Assembly (NCBI RefSeq): GCF_003024155.1
Contig: NZ_CP028136.1
Location: forward strand, 992,001 to 1,056,000
DNA length: 64,000 nucleotides
Source of the DNA: Christiangramia fulva
GTDB lineage: Bacteria > Bacteroidota > Bacteroidia > Flavobacteriales > Flavobacteriaceae
Direction: 5' to 3'
Shown here: positions 9,640 through 16,991 of the stretch, in pieces
Position numbering within the stretch: position 1 is the stretch's first letter
Layout: every line of letters starts with the position of its first letter
Made by a program: the position numbers and the translations under genes
Notes under the pieces: generated by a model
Databases searched by the model: none
Told to the model about the DNA's origin: nothing
Seen by the model: the letters and a program-made list of their open reading frames with translations, nothing else

Positions 9640-10909
9640 AATTTTCCTTTTGGTTTTCTTTATGGGTCTCATCATGACCAGCTGTTCAAAAGATGAAATC
9701 GAAGAACCTACGCCTAAACCGCCAGATACGGGAAATCCGGATGAAACTCCTGAAGAACCCGAGGAAAATCCGGATGAGGAAGCTACCATCAGTTTTCTGC
9801 CTTCCGAGACTCCTTCCTATATGGTAGATGCTTCGGCCACTGCAGAAACCGTGGCGCTTTTCTATAATCTGAAGGCTATTTCCTATAGCAATTTCATCGT
9901 TGGTCAACAGGATGCTTTCAGTTCATTTTATAATGATAACGATGGCTATTCCGATATCAAAAAACTTACGGGGAGCGATCCCGGGATGCTGGGTTCAGAT
10001 TTTATGTTCATCACCGATGACCAGAACAACGGGCAGCCCAATAACTGGTTTTACCAGCAGGAACAAATGATAAAGCAAAACGCCATCGATGCCTATAATA
10101 AAGGAATGGTAAATATCTTTTGCTGGCATTTGCGCGAACCCTATGAAGGCGATAATTTTTATACTTCGGAAATGACCGAATTCCAGAAGCAGAACGCCTT
10201 CAAGAGTATCCTGCCGGGCGGTGCCAACCACGAGTATTACAAGAAAAAACTCCAAAAGGTAGCCGAATTCACCAAAAGCCTTGTGGGGGAAGACGGGAAG
10301 CAAATTCCTATTATTTTCCGCCCATTTCATGAATTTGACAAGGATTTTTTCTGGTGGGGTGCGGCTTACAGCAGTCCTCAGGAATTTATCGATGTATGGC
10401 GTTTTACCGTTGAATATTTAAGAGATGAGTTGGGCGTAGACAATATGCTTTACGCTTTTTCTCCCGATAACAGCTATTCTACCGAGACTACCTATTTACA
10501 GCGCTATCCAGGCGATGCCTACGTAGACGTGGTAGGAATGGACAATTATGGTGACCTCTCTCCCCAGGATGGTTCCAGAATAGGCATTGCGAATAAAAAA
10601 CTGCAGGTGGTTTCCGATCTTGCCGAAGAAAGGGTGAAGATCCCGGCCTTTACAGAGACTGGGTATTTTGTTACACCTTCAGAAACTTATCTTGCTCCCG
10701 ATTTTTATTCAGATATGTTATACAAAGTGCTTACCGATAATGATATAAAAGTCGGCTTTATGATGTTCTGGCAGAATTCTGCCGACACCTATACCGTGCC
10801 GGTACCAGGTACCGACGGAGCCGAGGATTTCATGGATTTTATCGAAAAGCCAGAACCCTGGTTGCTGGAGGATATGTCTAATATTTATGATTTGCCGGCA
10901 GATGAATAA
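9629..10909 (+). CDS. Second GH26 beta-mannanase, lipoprotein with acidic Pro/Glu linker
   Basis: The 426-residue protein has a lipoprotein signal (GLIMTSCSKDE, Cys20). A Pro/Glu/Asp-rich spacer of about 35 residues follows, typical of surface-exposed lipoproteins in Bacteroidota. The GH26 domain contains FRPFHEFDKDFFWWG with acid/base Glu235 and AFTETGYF with nucleophile Glu343. It differs clearly from the first GH26 of the operon, so the two may divide the work between surface cutting and periplasmic trimming. The acidic linker behind the lipid anchor suggests that this copy is the surface enzyme (inference). The start overlaps the epimerase by 11 bp and the end overlaps the next gene by 8 bp. 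Confidence 0.92.
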   Translation: MKNRIFLLVFFMGLIMTSCSKDEIEEPTPKPPDTGNPDETPEEPEENPDEEATISFLPSETPSYMVDASATAETVALFYNLKAISYSNFIVGQQDAFSSFYNDNDGYSDIKKLTGSDPGMLGSDFMFITDDQNNGQPNNWFYQQEQMIKQNAIDAYNKGMVNIFCWHLREPYEGDNFYTSEMTEFQKQNAFKSILPGGANHEYYKKKLQKVAEFTKSLVGEDGKQIPIIFRPFHEFDKDFFWWGAAYSSPQEFIDVWRFTVEYLRDELGVDNMLYAFSPDNSYSTETTYLQRYPGDAYVDVVGMDNYGDLSPQDGSRIGIANKKLQVVSDLAEERVKIPAFTETGYFVTPSETYLAPDFYSDMLYKVLTDNDIKVGFMMFWQNSADTYTVPVPGTDGAEDFMDFIEKPEPWLLEDMSNIYDLPADE

Positions 10910-12209
10910 GTTTAATTTTTTCCGAATTTCGGCCTTACTCATCCTGCTGGTAAGCTTTATGTCCTGCAGCAGCACCAAGCGCATTACCGTAAAAGACGGT
11001 CAATTTTATAAAGGAAAAAAACCATACTATTTTGTGGGCGCCAATTACTGGTATGGGCCGCTTATTGCCGCGCGAAACATTGGCGACCGCGACCGTTTGA
11101 TAAAAGAACTCGACATGATGGACAGCCTGGGCATTGATAACCTGAGGATCCTGGTTGGCGCCGAGGGAGGAAATGAGGATTTCCAGGTGAAACCTGCACT
11201 GCAACCCGAACAGGGCAAGTATAATCAGGACCTGCTGGACGGTCTTGATTTTTTGCTTGCGGAAATGGCTAAAAGAAAAATGTACGCCGTTCTCTACCTC
11301 AACAATAACTGGATATGGAGCGGAGGCATGTCGGCCTATCTCAACTGGAACGGCTACGGAGAAGTTGCCAACCCCTTCCTGGAAAAATATTCCTGGCAGG
11401 ATTATTTTGATTACACTCAGAAGTTTCATACCTGTAAACCCTGCCGGGAAGCCTTTAAAGATCATATAAGATTCATCCTGGGCAGGACCAATACCTATAA
11501 TGGCCGAAAATATACCGAAGACAACACCATTATGTCCTGGCAGGTGGCCAATGAACCCCGAATTTTCACGGAACAGGATCGCGAGCCTTTTAAGGAGTGG
11601 CTTGCGGAAGTTGTTGATTTGCTTGATGAACTCGACCCAAACACCCTTATTTCAACCGGGGCCGAAGGCAAAGCGAGTTATCTTCAGGAAATAGACACTT
11701 ATAAGATGCTGCACGCCAACCCGAAAATCGATTATCTTACCATGCATATGTGGCCCAAGAACTGGCAGTGGTATTCAGCAGATAATGAATCAGAAACATT
11801 AAAATCTTCCATAGAAAAAGCCCGTGATTACATCAATGAACATATCGAAGTGGCCAAAGATCTCAATAAACCCATCGTTATTTCAGAATTTGGATTTCCG
11901 CGGGAAAAAGAAAGTCTGTCTAAAGATGCCTCGGTAGCCAACAGGAATGAATTCTACAGTGTGTTAATGGAAATGGTTGAAAACAGCGCTAAAGAAGACG
12001 GTTTTCTTGCCGGCCTTAATTTTTGGGGATTTGCCGGTTTCGCCGATACCAACGAAAAAAGCGGAAAATGGGAAAAAGGCGATGACTTTAGTGCCGATCC
12101 TCCCCAGGAACCCCAGGGTTTAAATTCAGTTTTTGCTTCTGATACTTCTACGCTTAGTCTGATCAGAAAATATAATAAAATGGTAAATTCTAAAACAGTA
12201 AAAAATTGA
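10902..12209 (+). CDS. GH5 (subfamily 7-like) beta-mannanase, lipoprotein
   Basis: I place the start at 10902, giving 435 residues, because the lipoprotein signal (LLVSFMSCSS) begins directly there; an ATG at 10887 only adds five residues. The N-terminal KGKKPYYFVGANYWYGP is typical of GH5_7 mannanases. Acid/base Glu218 lies in WQVANEPR and nucleophile Glu329 in ISEFGFP. Enzymes of this subfamily are endo-beta-mannanases or mannosidases. It overlaps the preceding GH26 by 8 bp, so it is in the same operon. Two GH26 and one GH5 mannanase in one operon point to a structurally varied mannan such as glucomannan or galactomannan. Confidence 0.9.
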   Translation: MNKFNFFRISALLILLVSFMSCSSTKRITVKDGQFYKGKKPYYFVGANYWYGPLIAARNIGDRDRLIKELDMMDSLGIDNLRILVGAEGGNEDFQVKPALQPEQGKYNQDLLDGLDFLLAEMAKRKMYAVLYLNNNWIWSGGMSAYLNWNGYGEVANPFLEKYSWQDYFDYTQKFHTCKPCREAFKDHIRFILGRTNTYNGRKYTEDNTIMSWQVANEPRIFTEQDREPFKEWLAEVVDLLDELDPNTLISTGAEGKASYLQEIDTYKMLHANPKIDYLTMHMWPKNWQWYSADNESETLKSSIEKARDYINEHIEVAKDLNKPIVISEFGFPREKESLSKDASVANRNEFYSVLMEMVENSAKEDGFLAGLNFWGFAGFADTNEKSGKWEKGDDFSADPPQEPQGLNSVFASDTSTLSLIRKYNKMVNSKTVKN

Positions 12210-12210
12210 A

Positions 12211-13596
12211 ATGAACTGCGAAATTCAACTTATTTCCATCTTCTTTTTTTCCTTTAAAAAGCTGAGGATGCTTTTTGTATGGACCGCTATCATTCTTATA
12301 CCTATTTCCTTCTATTCTCAAAAAACAGCATTTTTGAAGATTAGCCGAGATCACCATTTTTTAGAAACCGAAACAGGAGAACCTTTTTTTTGGATGGGAG
12401 ATACGGCCTGGGAGCTGCTGCATACCCTCAACAGAGAGGAAATAATAAAATACCTTGATGATCGAAAACAAAAAGGCTTTTCGGTAATTCAAACTGTTAT
12501 TTTAGCTGAACTAAATGGGTTGAATCTCGCAAATGCATACGGAGAAAAGCCTCTTTTACAGAATAATCCGGCTAGAATTAATGAAAAATATTTTACTCAC
12601 TTAGATTTTCTCCTCAAAGAAGCCGATAAACGCGGCCTCTATATCGGATTGCTCCCAACCTGGGGAGACAAGTTCAACAAAAAGTGGGGAATTGGCCCCG
12701 AAGTTTTTACTCCCGAAAATGCAGAAGCATATGGATTACTGCTCGGAAAAAGGTACCGAAATAATTCAAATATCATTTGGATCCTGGGCGGTGACAGGGT
12801 CCCGGAAACCGAAGAACAATATGAAATTATAAACAGCCTTGCCCGTGGTCTCAAAACAGAAGATCCGAATCATTTGATTAGTTACCATCCCTCAGGCGGG
12901 AAAATAGCTTCTAATTATATTGATGAGGAGTGGCTGGATATTGATATGTTCCAAAGTGGCCATTCAAGTCTCGCAAAAGAATATGAATACATACAAAATC
13001 GAGACAGCCATGGCTTCATTCGGCCAGTGATCAATGGCGAGGCACGCTATGAGGATATTCCTGATAGATTTTGGGAAGAGGAAGATTTTGGACGTTTAGA
13101 CGCAACAGATATAAGGATTTCGGCATACTGGAGTTTACTGGCAGGAGCAGCTGGCTATACCTATGGCAGCAATGACATCTGGCAAATGTATTCTGAAGGT
13201 AAAATTCCATCACTGGATGCCAGATTGGGATGGAAAAAAGCAATGGGATTGCCGGGAGCACAGCAAATGAAATATTTAAGAGAATTTTTTACGTCCTTCG
13301 AATGGGAGAAATTGCAACCAGCACAGAACCTTATTAGTAGTGAGAATCCTGAAGATACAGCCTATGTTGCTGCCTCACAAGCAGCTGATTTTGCATTATT
13401 TTATACTCCCGAAGGACGATCCTTTCAGGTAAATCTTGACCATTTGAATTTTAAAACTTCCGAAGGATATTGGTTTAACCCACGTTCAGGAACTTCAATA
13501 GAGATTGCAGAATCTAACATCTTCAAAAATAATATTTTCAAAACGCCTTCTTCGGGAAAAGGACAGGATTGGCTGTTGGTCCTTCTTTCGAGATAA
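12211..13596 (+). CDS. DUF4038 / GH140-like putative glycosidase with C-terminal collagenase-associated beta domain
   Basis: The 461-residue protein resembles the DUF4038 ('apiosidase-like') barrel. It has FFWMGDTAWELLH near the N-terminus, NIIWILGGD with candidate acid/base Asp195, and VINGEARYEDIP with candidate nucleophile Glu277. A small C-terminal domain (about 370-461) looks like the 'putative collagen-binding' beta domain found in such proteins. An N-terminal hydrophobic segment after KKLR suggests export. The ATG at 12211 follows the previous stop by one base; an alternative ATG at 12268 would shorten the signal region. Characterised GH140 enzymes act on apiose in pectin, which is unexpected in a mannan operon, so its true substrate is open. 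The gene looks more AT-rich than the genes before it. Confidence 0.8.
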   Translation: MNCEIQLISIFFFSFKKLRMLFVWTAIILIPISFYSQKTAFLKISRDHHFLETETGEPFFWMGDTAWELLHTLNREEIIKYLDDRKQKGFSVIQTVILAELNGLNLANAYGEKPLLQNNPARINEKYFTHLDFLLKEADKRGLYIGLLPTWGDKFNKKWGIGPEVFTPENAEAYGLLLGKRYRNNSNIIWILGGDRVPETEEQYEIINSLARGLKTEDPNHLISYHPSGGKIASNYIDEEWLDIDMFQSGHSSLAKEYEYIQNRDSHGFIRPVINGEARYEDIPDRFWEEEDFGRLDATDIRISAYWSLLAGAAGYTYGSNDIWQMYSEGKIPSLDARLGWKKAMGLPGAQQMKYLREFFTSFEWEKLQPAQNLISSENPEDTAYVAASQAADFALFYTPEGRSFQVNLDHLNFKTSEGYWFNPRSGTSIEIAESNIFKNNIFKTPSSGKGQDWLLVLLSR

Positions 13597-13711
13597 CAAA
13601 ATTTAAAATAATTCTATTATTCTGCACCTTATTTTAAGTCAGCCTTAAGTAGGTTTTATGGAAAAAGATAGACAGATGATCCCAAAGCCAGTTTTGAACT
13701 GAAAGAGTAGA

Positions 13712-15079
13712 TTATTCCAGCTTTTCACTGAAACTTGACAAAGGCAGGCCCGCATTATTGAAAATATTAGACGTACTGGTATTTCTCCAGGAAAAACGAA
13801 TATACATTGGCTTTTTTACAGGGGAATTTAAAATGATATTATCACCTTTTATTCTGAAAGTTGCGGGCTGAAAATCCCTATTTTCACCGGCTATTTCAAA
13901 TTGAGTTTTTTTATCGTTCGAAACATATAGACCCCCGGCATGGTTAAAAGATATAATCACCTTCTTCCCTTCTAATGAAGCATTGGAAAACTGCGGAGCG
14001 TAGGCCGGAAGCTTTTTACCGAACTTATCAGCCAGCACAAGACGGGCGAAGCGATAGCCCGCCTCTTTCTTATTCTTTGGATGGATATTTTCGGTATTCC
14101 CTATATCGCTGGTCATGATCATGCCCGTTTTTTCAAGTTCCAGAGCTCTTCGCTGGGCATCCCTTATTTTTACTCCCGAATATGCGGTCTCATAACTGAA
14201 GGGTGCGATCTGTGCGAAATAGAAAGGCAGATCCTTTCCGAAGGTTTCCCTCCAGGATTTTATTAGAGTGGTAAAAATTTCGTGATAATAATCGGCGTTA
14301 GGCGTATTGGACTCTCCCTGGTACCAAAGTATCCCCGAAAGTGTATAGGAAGTAAATGGGGCGATCATCGCATTGTAAATCGATCCCGGTTTATTAGGCC
14401 CCCACTGAGTATCGGGAAGCATCGCAGCCGCTTTGTTTAGGATGCTGTCTTTCTTAATCATTTTTGCGGGAATCCAGGGTTCGGCGGGAGTGCCACCCCA
14501 GGTAGCATTCACAAGGCCGACGGGCACATTGAGTTCCTCGTTCATTTTCTGCGCAAAGAAATAACCGATGGCGCTGAAGTTTTTCATAGTCTCGGGAGTA
14601 CTTGACACCCATTGCCCGTCGAGATCATTTTGCGGGCACCCGGCAGTGCGGTGGTTCACCGTAAAGAACCTGATCTGATCATTTTCAGCATTCTTGATCG
14701 CTTCCTCTCCGCCATCGATTCCCGCGCCTGAGCTCCACTCCATATTCGACTGGCCTGAAACGAGCCACACCTCGCCTAAAAGCACATTTTCAAGCTTTAC
14801 TGTATTATAGCCGTGAATTTCGATTGTTTGTGAGCCTTTAGCATCAGAAGTGGGTACCATAATTTTCCAGAAACCGGAATTATCGGGCATGGTTTCGAAA
14901 TTGTCAGAATTCCAACTCAGCTTTATTTTTATATTTTCCCCGGGTTTTGCCCAACCCCAAAGACTTACCTCGGTATTTCTCTGCAGCACCATATTATCGC
15001 CAAAGATCTTAGGCAGACTAATATTCGAAAACCCATACAAGGGAATAATACATACGAGGAGAAAGAGCAGTTTTTTCAT
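13712..15079 (-). CDS. Sialate O-acetylesterase-type SGNH esterase, secreted
   Basis: The start is set at 15079, where a typical signal peptide begins (MKKLLFLLV, ending near GFS); the reading frame is open 66 bp further upstream but that part overlaps the neighbouring gene. The 455-residue protein shows the family pattern LPKIFGDNMVLQRN, VSGQSNMEW with the nucleophile Ser, GILWYQGESN and NIHPKNKKEAGYR with the catalytic His. Members remove acetyl esters from sugars; those in polysaccharide loci often act on acetylated hemicellulose. It starts 4 bp after the stop of the CE2-like gene, so the two form a leftward pair. Removal of acetyl groups from glucomannan is the likely role. Confidence 0.85.
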   Translation of the reverse strand: MKKLLFLLVCIIPLYGFSNISLPKIFGDNMVLQRNTEVSLWGWAKPGENIKIKLSWNSDNFETMPDNSGFWKIMVPTSDAKGSQTIEIHGYNTVKLENVLLGEVWLVSGQSNMEWSSGAGIDGGEEAIKNAENDQIRFFTVNHRTAGCPQNDLDGQWVSSTPETMKNFSAIGYFFAQKMNEELNVPVGLVNATWGGTPAEPWIPAKMIKKDSILNKAAAMLPDTQWGPNKPGSIYNAMIAPFTSYTLSGILWYQGESNTPNADYYHEIFTTLIKSWRETFGKDLPFYFAQIAPFSYETAYSGVKIRDAQRRALELEKTGMIMTSDIGNTENIHPKNKKEAGYRFARLVLADKFGKKLPAYAPQFSNASLEGKKVIISFNHAGGLYVSNDKKTQFEIAGENRDFQPATFRIKGDNIILNSPVKKPMYIRFSWRNTSTSNIFNNAGLPLSSFSEKLE

Positions 15080-15083
15080 AAAA

Positions 15084-16160
15084 TCAGAATTTAAGCAGGC
15101 CTTTAAAAAAGGGAATAAGCTGTTGAGCCATTTTCGCATGGTCATCTATATCGGGATGGCTGTCACAACCGTGAGGCTGCATATTGTCAAATTCAAAAAT
15201 GGAAATAGGGCGATTCTTTAAGTTTTCCTTCACCTGTTTCAAGCTCTCAAGAAGCACCTGCTGTTCTTTTTCCCCAACCATAGGACTGGTAAGCAATGCG
15301 ACTTGCGTATCCGGGAAAAGTTCAAAGATTCTTTTCGTGAAATTCGTATAATTTTCTACGAATTTCTGCTGGTCAAAATCGCTTCTTTCTTTGGTTCCGT
15401 CGCCAAACGATAGGTCATTCGTACCCAGAGCAATTGAAACGATATCGGGCTTTCGGGAAAGATCAGCTTTTTTTGTGGAATCGGCATTTAACCGGAGATT
15501 CTCATAGACATCGGGCATCACGGGCTGGTCTTCATCATTCCAGTTACGGTACATCCCCATTCCCGAAACGCAACTTAACCGAAAATCCAGGTTTAACGCG
15601 CGTGCTACCCTGGGACCATAGGCCAGGTAGGCATTGTGATGATCGTACCACTCTCCCTCACTGCATGAGAGTTCCCTGGTATCGGCTCCCATCCCGCAGG
15701 TAATGGAATTTCCTATGAACTCGATGAGCGGCTGTTTTGGATCTTCAGCAGGAATAAGGTTTTGAGCGCTTATTTTATTCAGGATGACATCACCGGTTAG
15801 GGCTTCGTTAGCCTTAAATATTCTAACCAAAGTAGTGTCGTTATTACCAAGATCTATCGAGATGGGCGAACCATCTACCTTGTATCTCTTCGAGTTTTGG
15901 CCGTTGAGTTCTACCACTACATAATGGTGTTGATCGTTTCCGCTGGAAAGGTAAAGAGTGGCACTGTCGCCAATGACTTTGGTTTCAGCAAAGGCGGCAG
16001 AACTGATAAGCGCCACCGCCGAGTCGTTCAATTTTTCAACTCTTCCTTTATAATCGATGGCTTTGCCGGAGGCATTAAAATTTTTGAACTGAACATCAGG
16101 TTCTGAGCAGCCAACTGCCACGATACAGATTAGTAGATGGAAAAAATAGTTGTATTTCAT
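15084..16160 (-). CDS. CE2-like acetyl esterase (SGNH/GDSL), lipoprotein
   Basis: The 358-residue protein has a lipoprotein signal (CIVAVGCSEP). An N-terminal jelly-roll region (about 30-135) precedes an SGNH hydrolase domain. The domain shows IEFIGNSITCGMG with the catalytic Ser, IVSIALGTNDLS and SHPDIDDHAKMA with the catalytic His. This two-domain order is that of carbohydrate esterase family 2, whose members deacetylate plant polysaccharides and are known to be active on glucomannan. It lies upstream of the second esterase, with its own start facing the 438-bp intergenic region. The link to the mannan operon is by position and family. Confidence 0.85.
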   Translation of the reverse strand: MKYNYFFHLLICIVAVGCSEPDVQFKNFNASGKAIDYKGRVEKLNDSAVALISSAAFAETKVIGDSATLYLSSGNDQHHYVVVELNGQNSKRYKVDGSPISIDLGNNDTTLVRIFKANEALTGDVILNKISAQNLIPAEDPKQPLIEFIGNSITCGMGADTRELSCSEGEWYDHHNAYLAYGPRVARALNLDFRLSCVSGMGMYRNWNDEDQPVMPDVYENLRLNADSTKKADLSRKPDIVSIALGTNDLSFGDGTKERSDFDQQKFVENYTNFTKRIFELFPDTQVALLTSPMVGEKEQQVLLESLKQVKENLKNRPISIFEFDNMQPHGCDSHPDIDDHAKMAQQLIPFFKGLLKF

Positions 16161-16285
16161 GAAGATTTGTTATGCCACTAAATTAAAAAATATGAAGGGG
16201 TTCTAGTTCAATGATATTTTCAATCTATTATACAATAAATCCAATTTATTTACATTTTCCTTTTAGTTGTTAACGAAAAGTTAAA

Positions 16286-16411
16286 GATGGTAATTCGGGG
16301 GCACTCCGAAATTACACCTCAGAAAGCCTTATAATTGGCGGCCTAAGCCGAAATTTGAACACTCCCGCCTCGAGTACTTTAAAAACCCATCGGCATTTGA
16401 TGGGTTTTTTC
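16286..16411 (+). ncRNA. Candidate structured small RNA ending in an intrinsic terminator
   Basis: Three consecutive pairing elements are visible on the plus strand: GTAATTCGG (16290-16298) with CCGAAATTAC (16306-16315); GGCGG (16337-16341) with CCGCC (16365-16369); and a strong terminator, AAAACCCATC (16382-16391) with GATGGGTTTT (16399-16408), followed by a T-run. No reading frame explains this GC-richer block. It matches no RNA family I recognise; it does not fit tRNA or tmRNA. The transcript direction is inferred from the longer T-run on the plus strand. Confidence 0.4.
16382..16411 (+). terminator. Rho-independent terminator
   Basis: A perfect 10-bp stem with a 7-nt loop, followed by TTTTTTCTTTT. 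It works best on the plus strand, but the opposite side also carries a short T-run. No protein gene ends just before it on the plus strand, which is why an RNA gene upstream is proposed. Confidence 0.75.
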
Positions 16412-16586
16412 TTTTATAAGAACAACTTCCCCATCCCGGTTTAATATCTTTAATAAATTCATGTTTTGGCTCTTATTAAGTCTATTCTTACCGGGCCCCT
16501 TTCCTCACCTCAAATCAATTTATGACTGATCCCGGCACGCCTTCAAAACTGGAAAATGCTGGTGTTTCCTTTGTACCAGAATTTTT

Positions 16587-16594
16587 TATATTTG
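16587..16594 (+). promoter_or_regulatory. TATATTTG -7 element of the metal-efflux cluster (leaderless start)
   Basis: TATATTTG matches the Bacteroidota -7 consensus TAnnTTTG exactly and lies only 5 bp before the GTG start at 16599. Transcription would then begin at or within a few bases of the start codon, giving a leaderless or nearly leaderless mRNA. A TTTG at 16570-16573 is too close to be a normal -33 box. Confidence 0.5.
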
Positions 16595-16598
16595 CGCC

Positions 16599-16910
16599 GT
16601 GAAATTAGTAGCTTTAATACTATCATTTTATTTTCTGGGACTCGTCTTTATTCCTTGTGAAGATGCAGCTGCCGAAATGCCTGGTGACCATTCCGAGATT
16701 CATAAATTGGATAATTCGAGTCATTCCGCTTCCACAGCTGATGACTGCAGCCCTTTGTGCCAGTGTCACTGCTGCCATGTTCATATCACCAGTTTTGAAG
16801 GAAATGATCTGGAATTAGCGGCTTTTGAAATTTCAACTTCCATTCCCAATCATTATTACAATCTGGGAGACGACTTACCTAAATTCTTCTTCCAGCCACC
16901 ACGCGTTTAA
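16599..16910 (+). CDS. DUF6660-type small exported Cys/His-rich protein
   Basis: The 103-residue protein has an N-terminal hydrophobic signal segment, an acidic/His-containing middle and a dense Cys/His cluster, CSPLCQCHCCHVH (about 61-73), with the look of a metal-binding site. A short conserved C-terminal tail ends in PPRV. The only start that keeps the signal peptide is GTG at 16599. Proteins of this kind are commonly found just upstream of CusA/CzcA-type pumps in flavobacteria, as here (81 bp before the pump gene). A role in sensing or delivering a metal ion in the periplasm is inferred; it has no known enzyme motif. Confidence 0.75.
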   Translation: MKLVALILSFYFLGLVFIPCEDAAAEMPGDHSEIHKLDNSSHSASTADDCSPLCQCHCCHVHITSFEGNDLELAAFEISTSIPNHYYNLGDDLPKFFFQPPRV

Positions 16911-16991
16911 TTCGGTTATAGGAAACGTATGTCCTGACGCTACTATCCGTCAGGATCAAATTCAAATTTTACCGAATTAAACTATCTATTT

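Larger units (their letters stand above)
16161..16598. other. Intergenic region between esterase pair and metal-efflux cluster
   Basis: 438 bp without a credible protein gene. It holds a candidate structured RNA with a terminator (16286-16411) and a promoter element directly before the DUF6660 gene (16587-16594). The remainder is AT-rich and shows nothing I can name. Confidence 0.6.

Noticed and set aside
16330..16375. Block reminiscent of a tRNA T-arm (ATTTGAACACTCCCGCC)
   Set aside because: No complete cloverleaf, anticodon arm or acceptor stem can be drawn.
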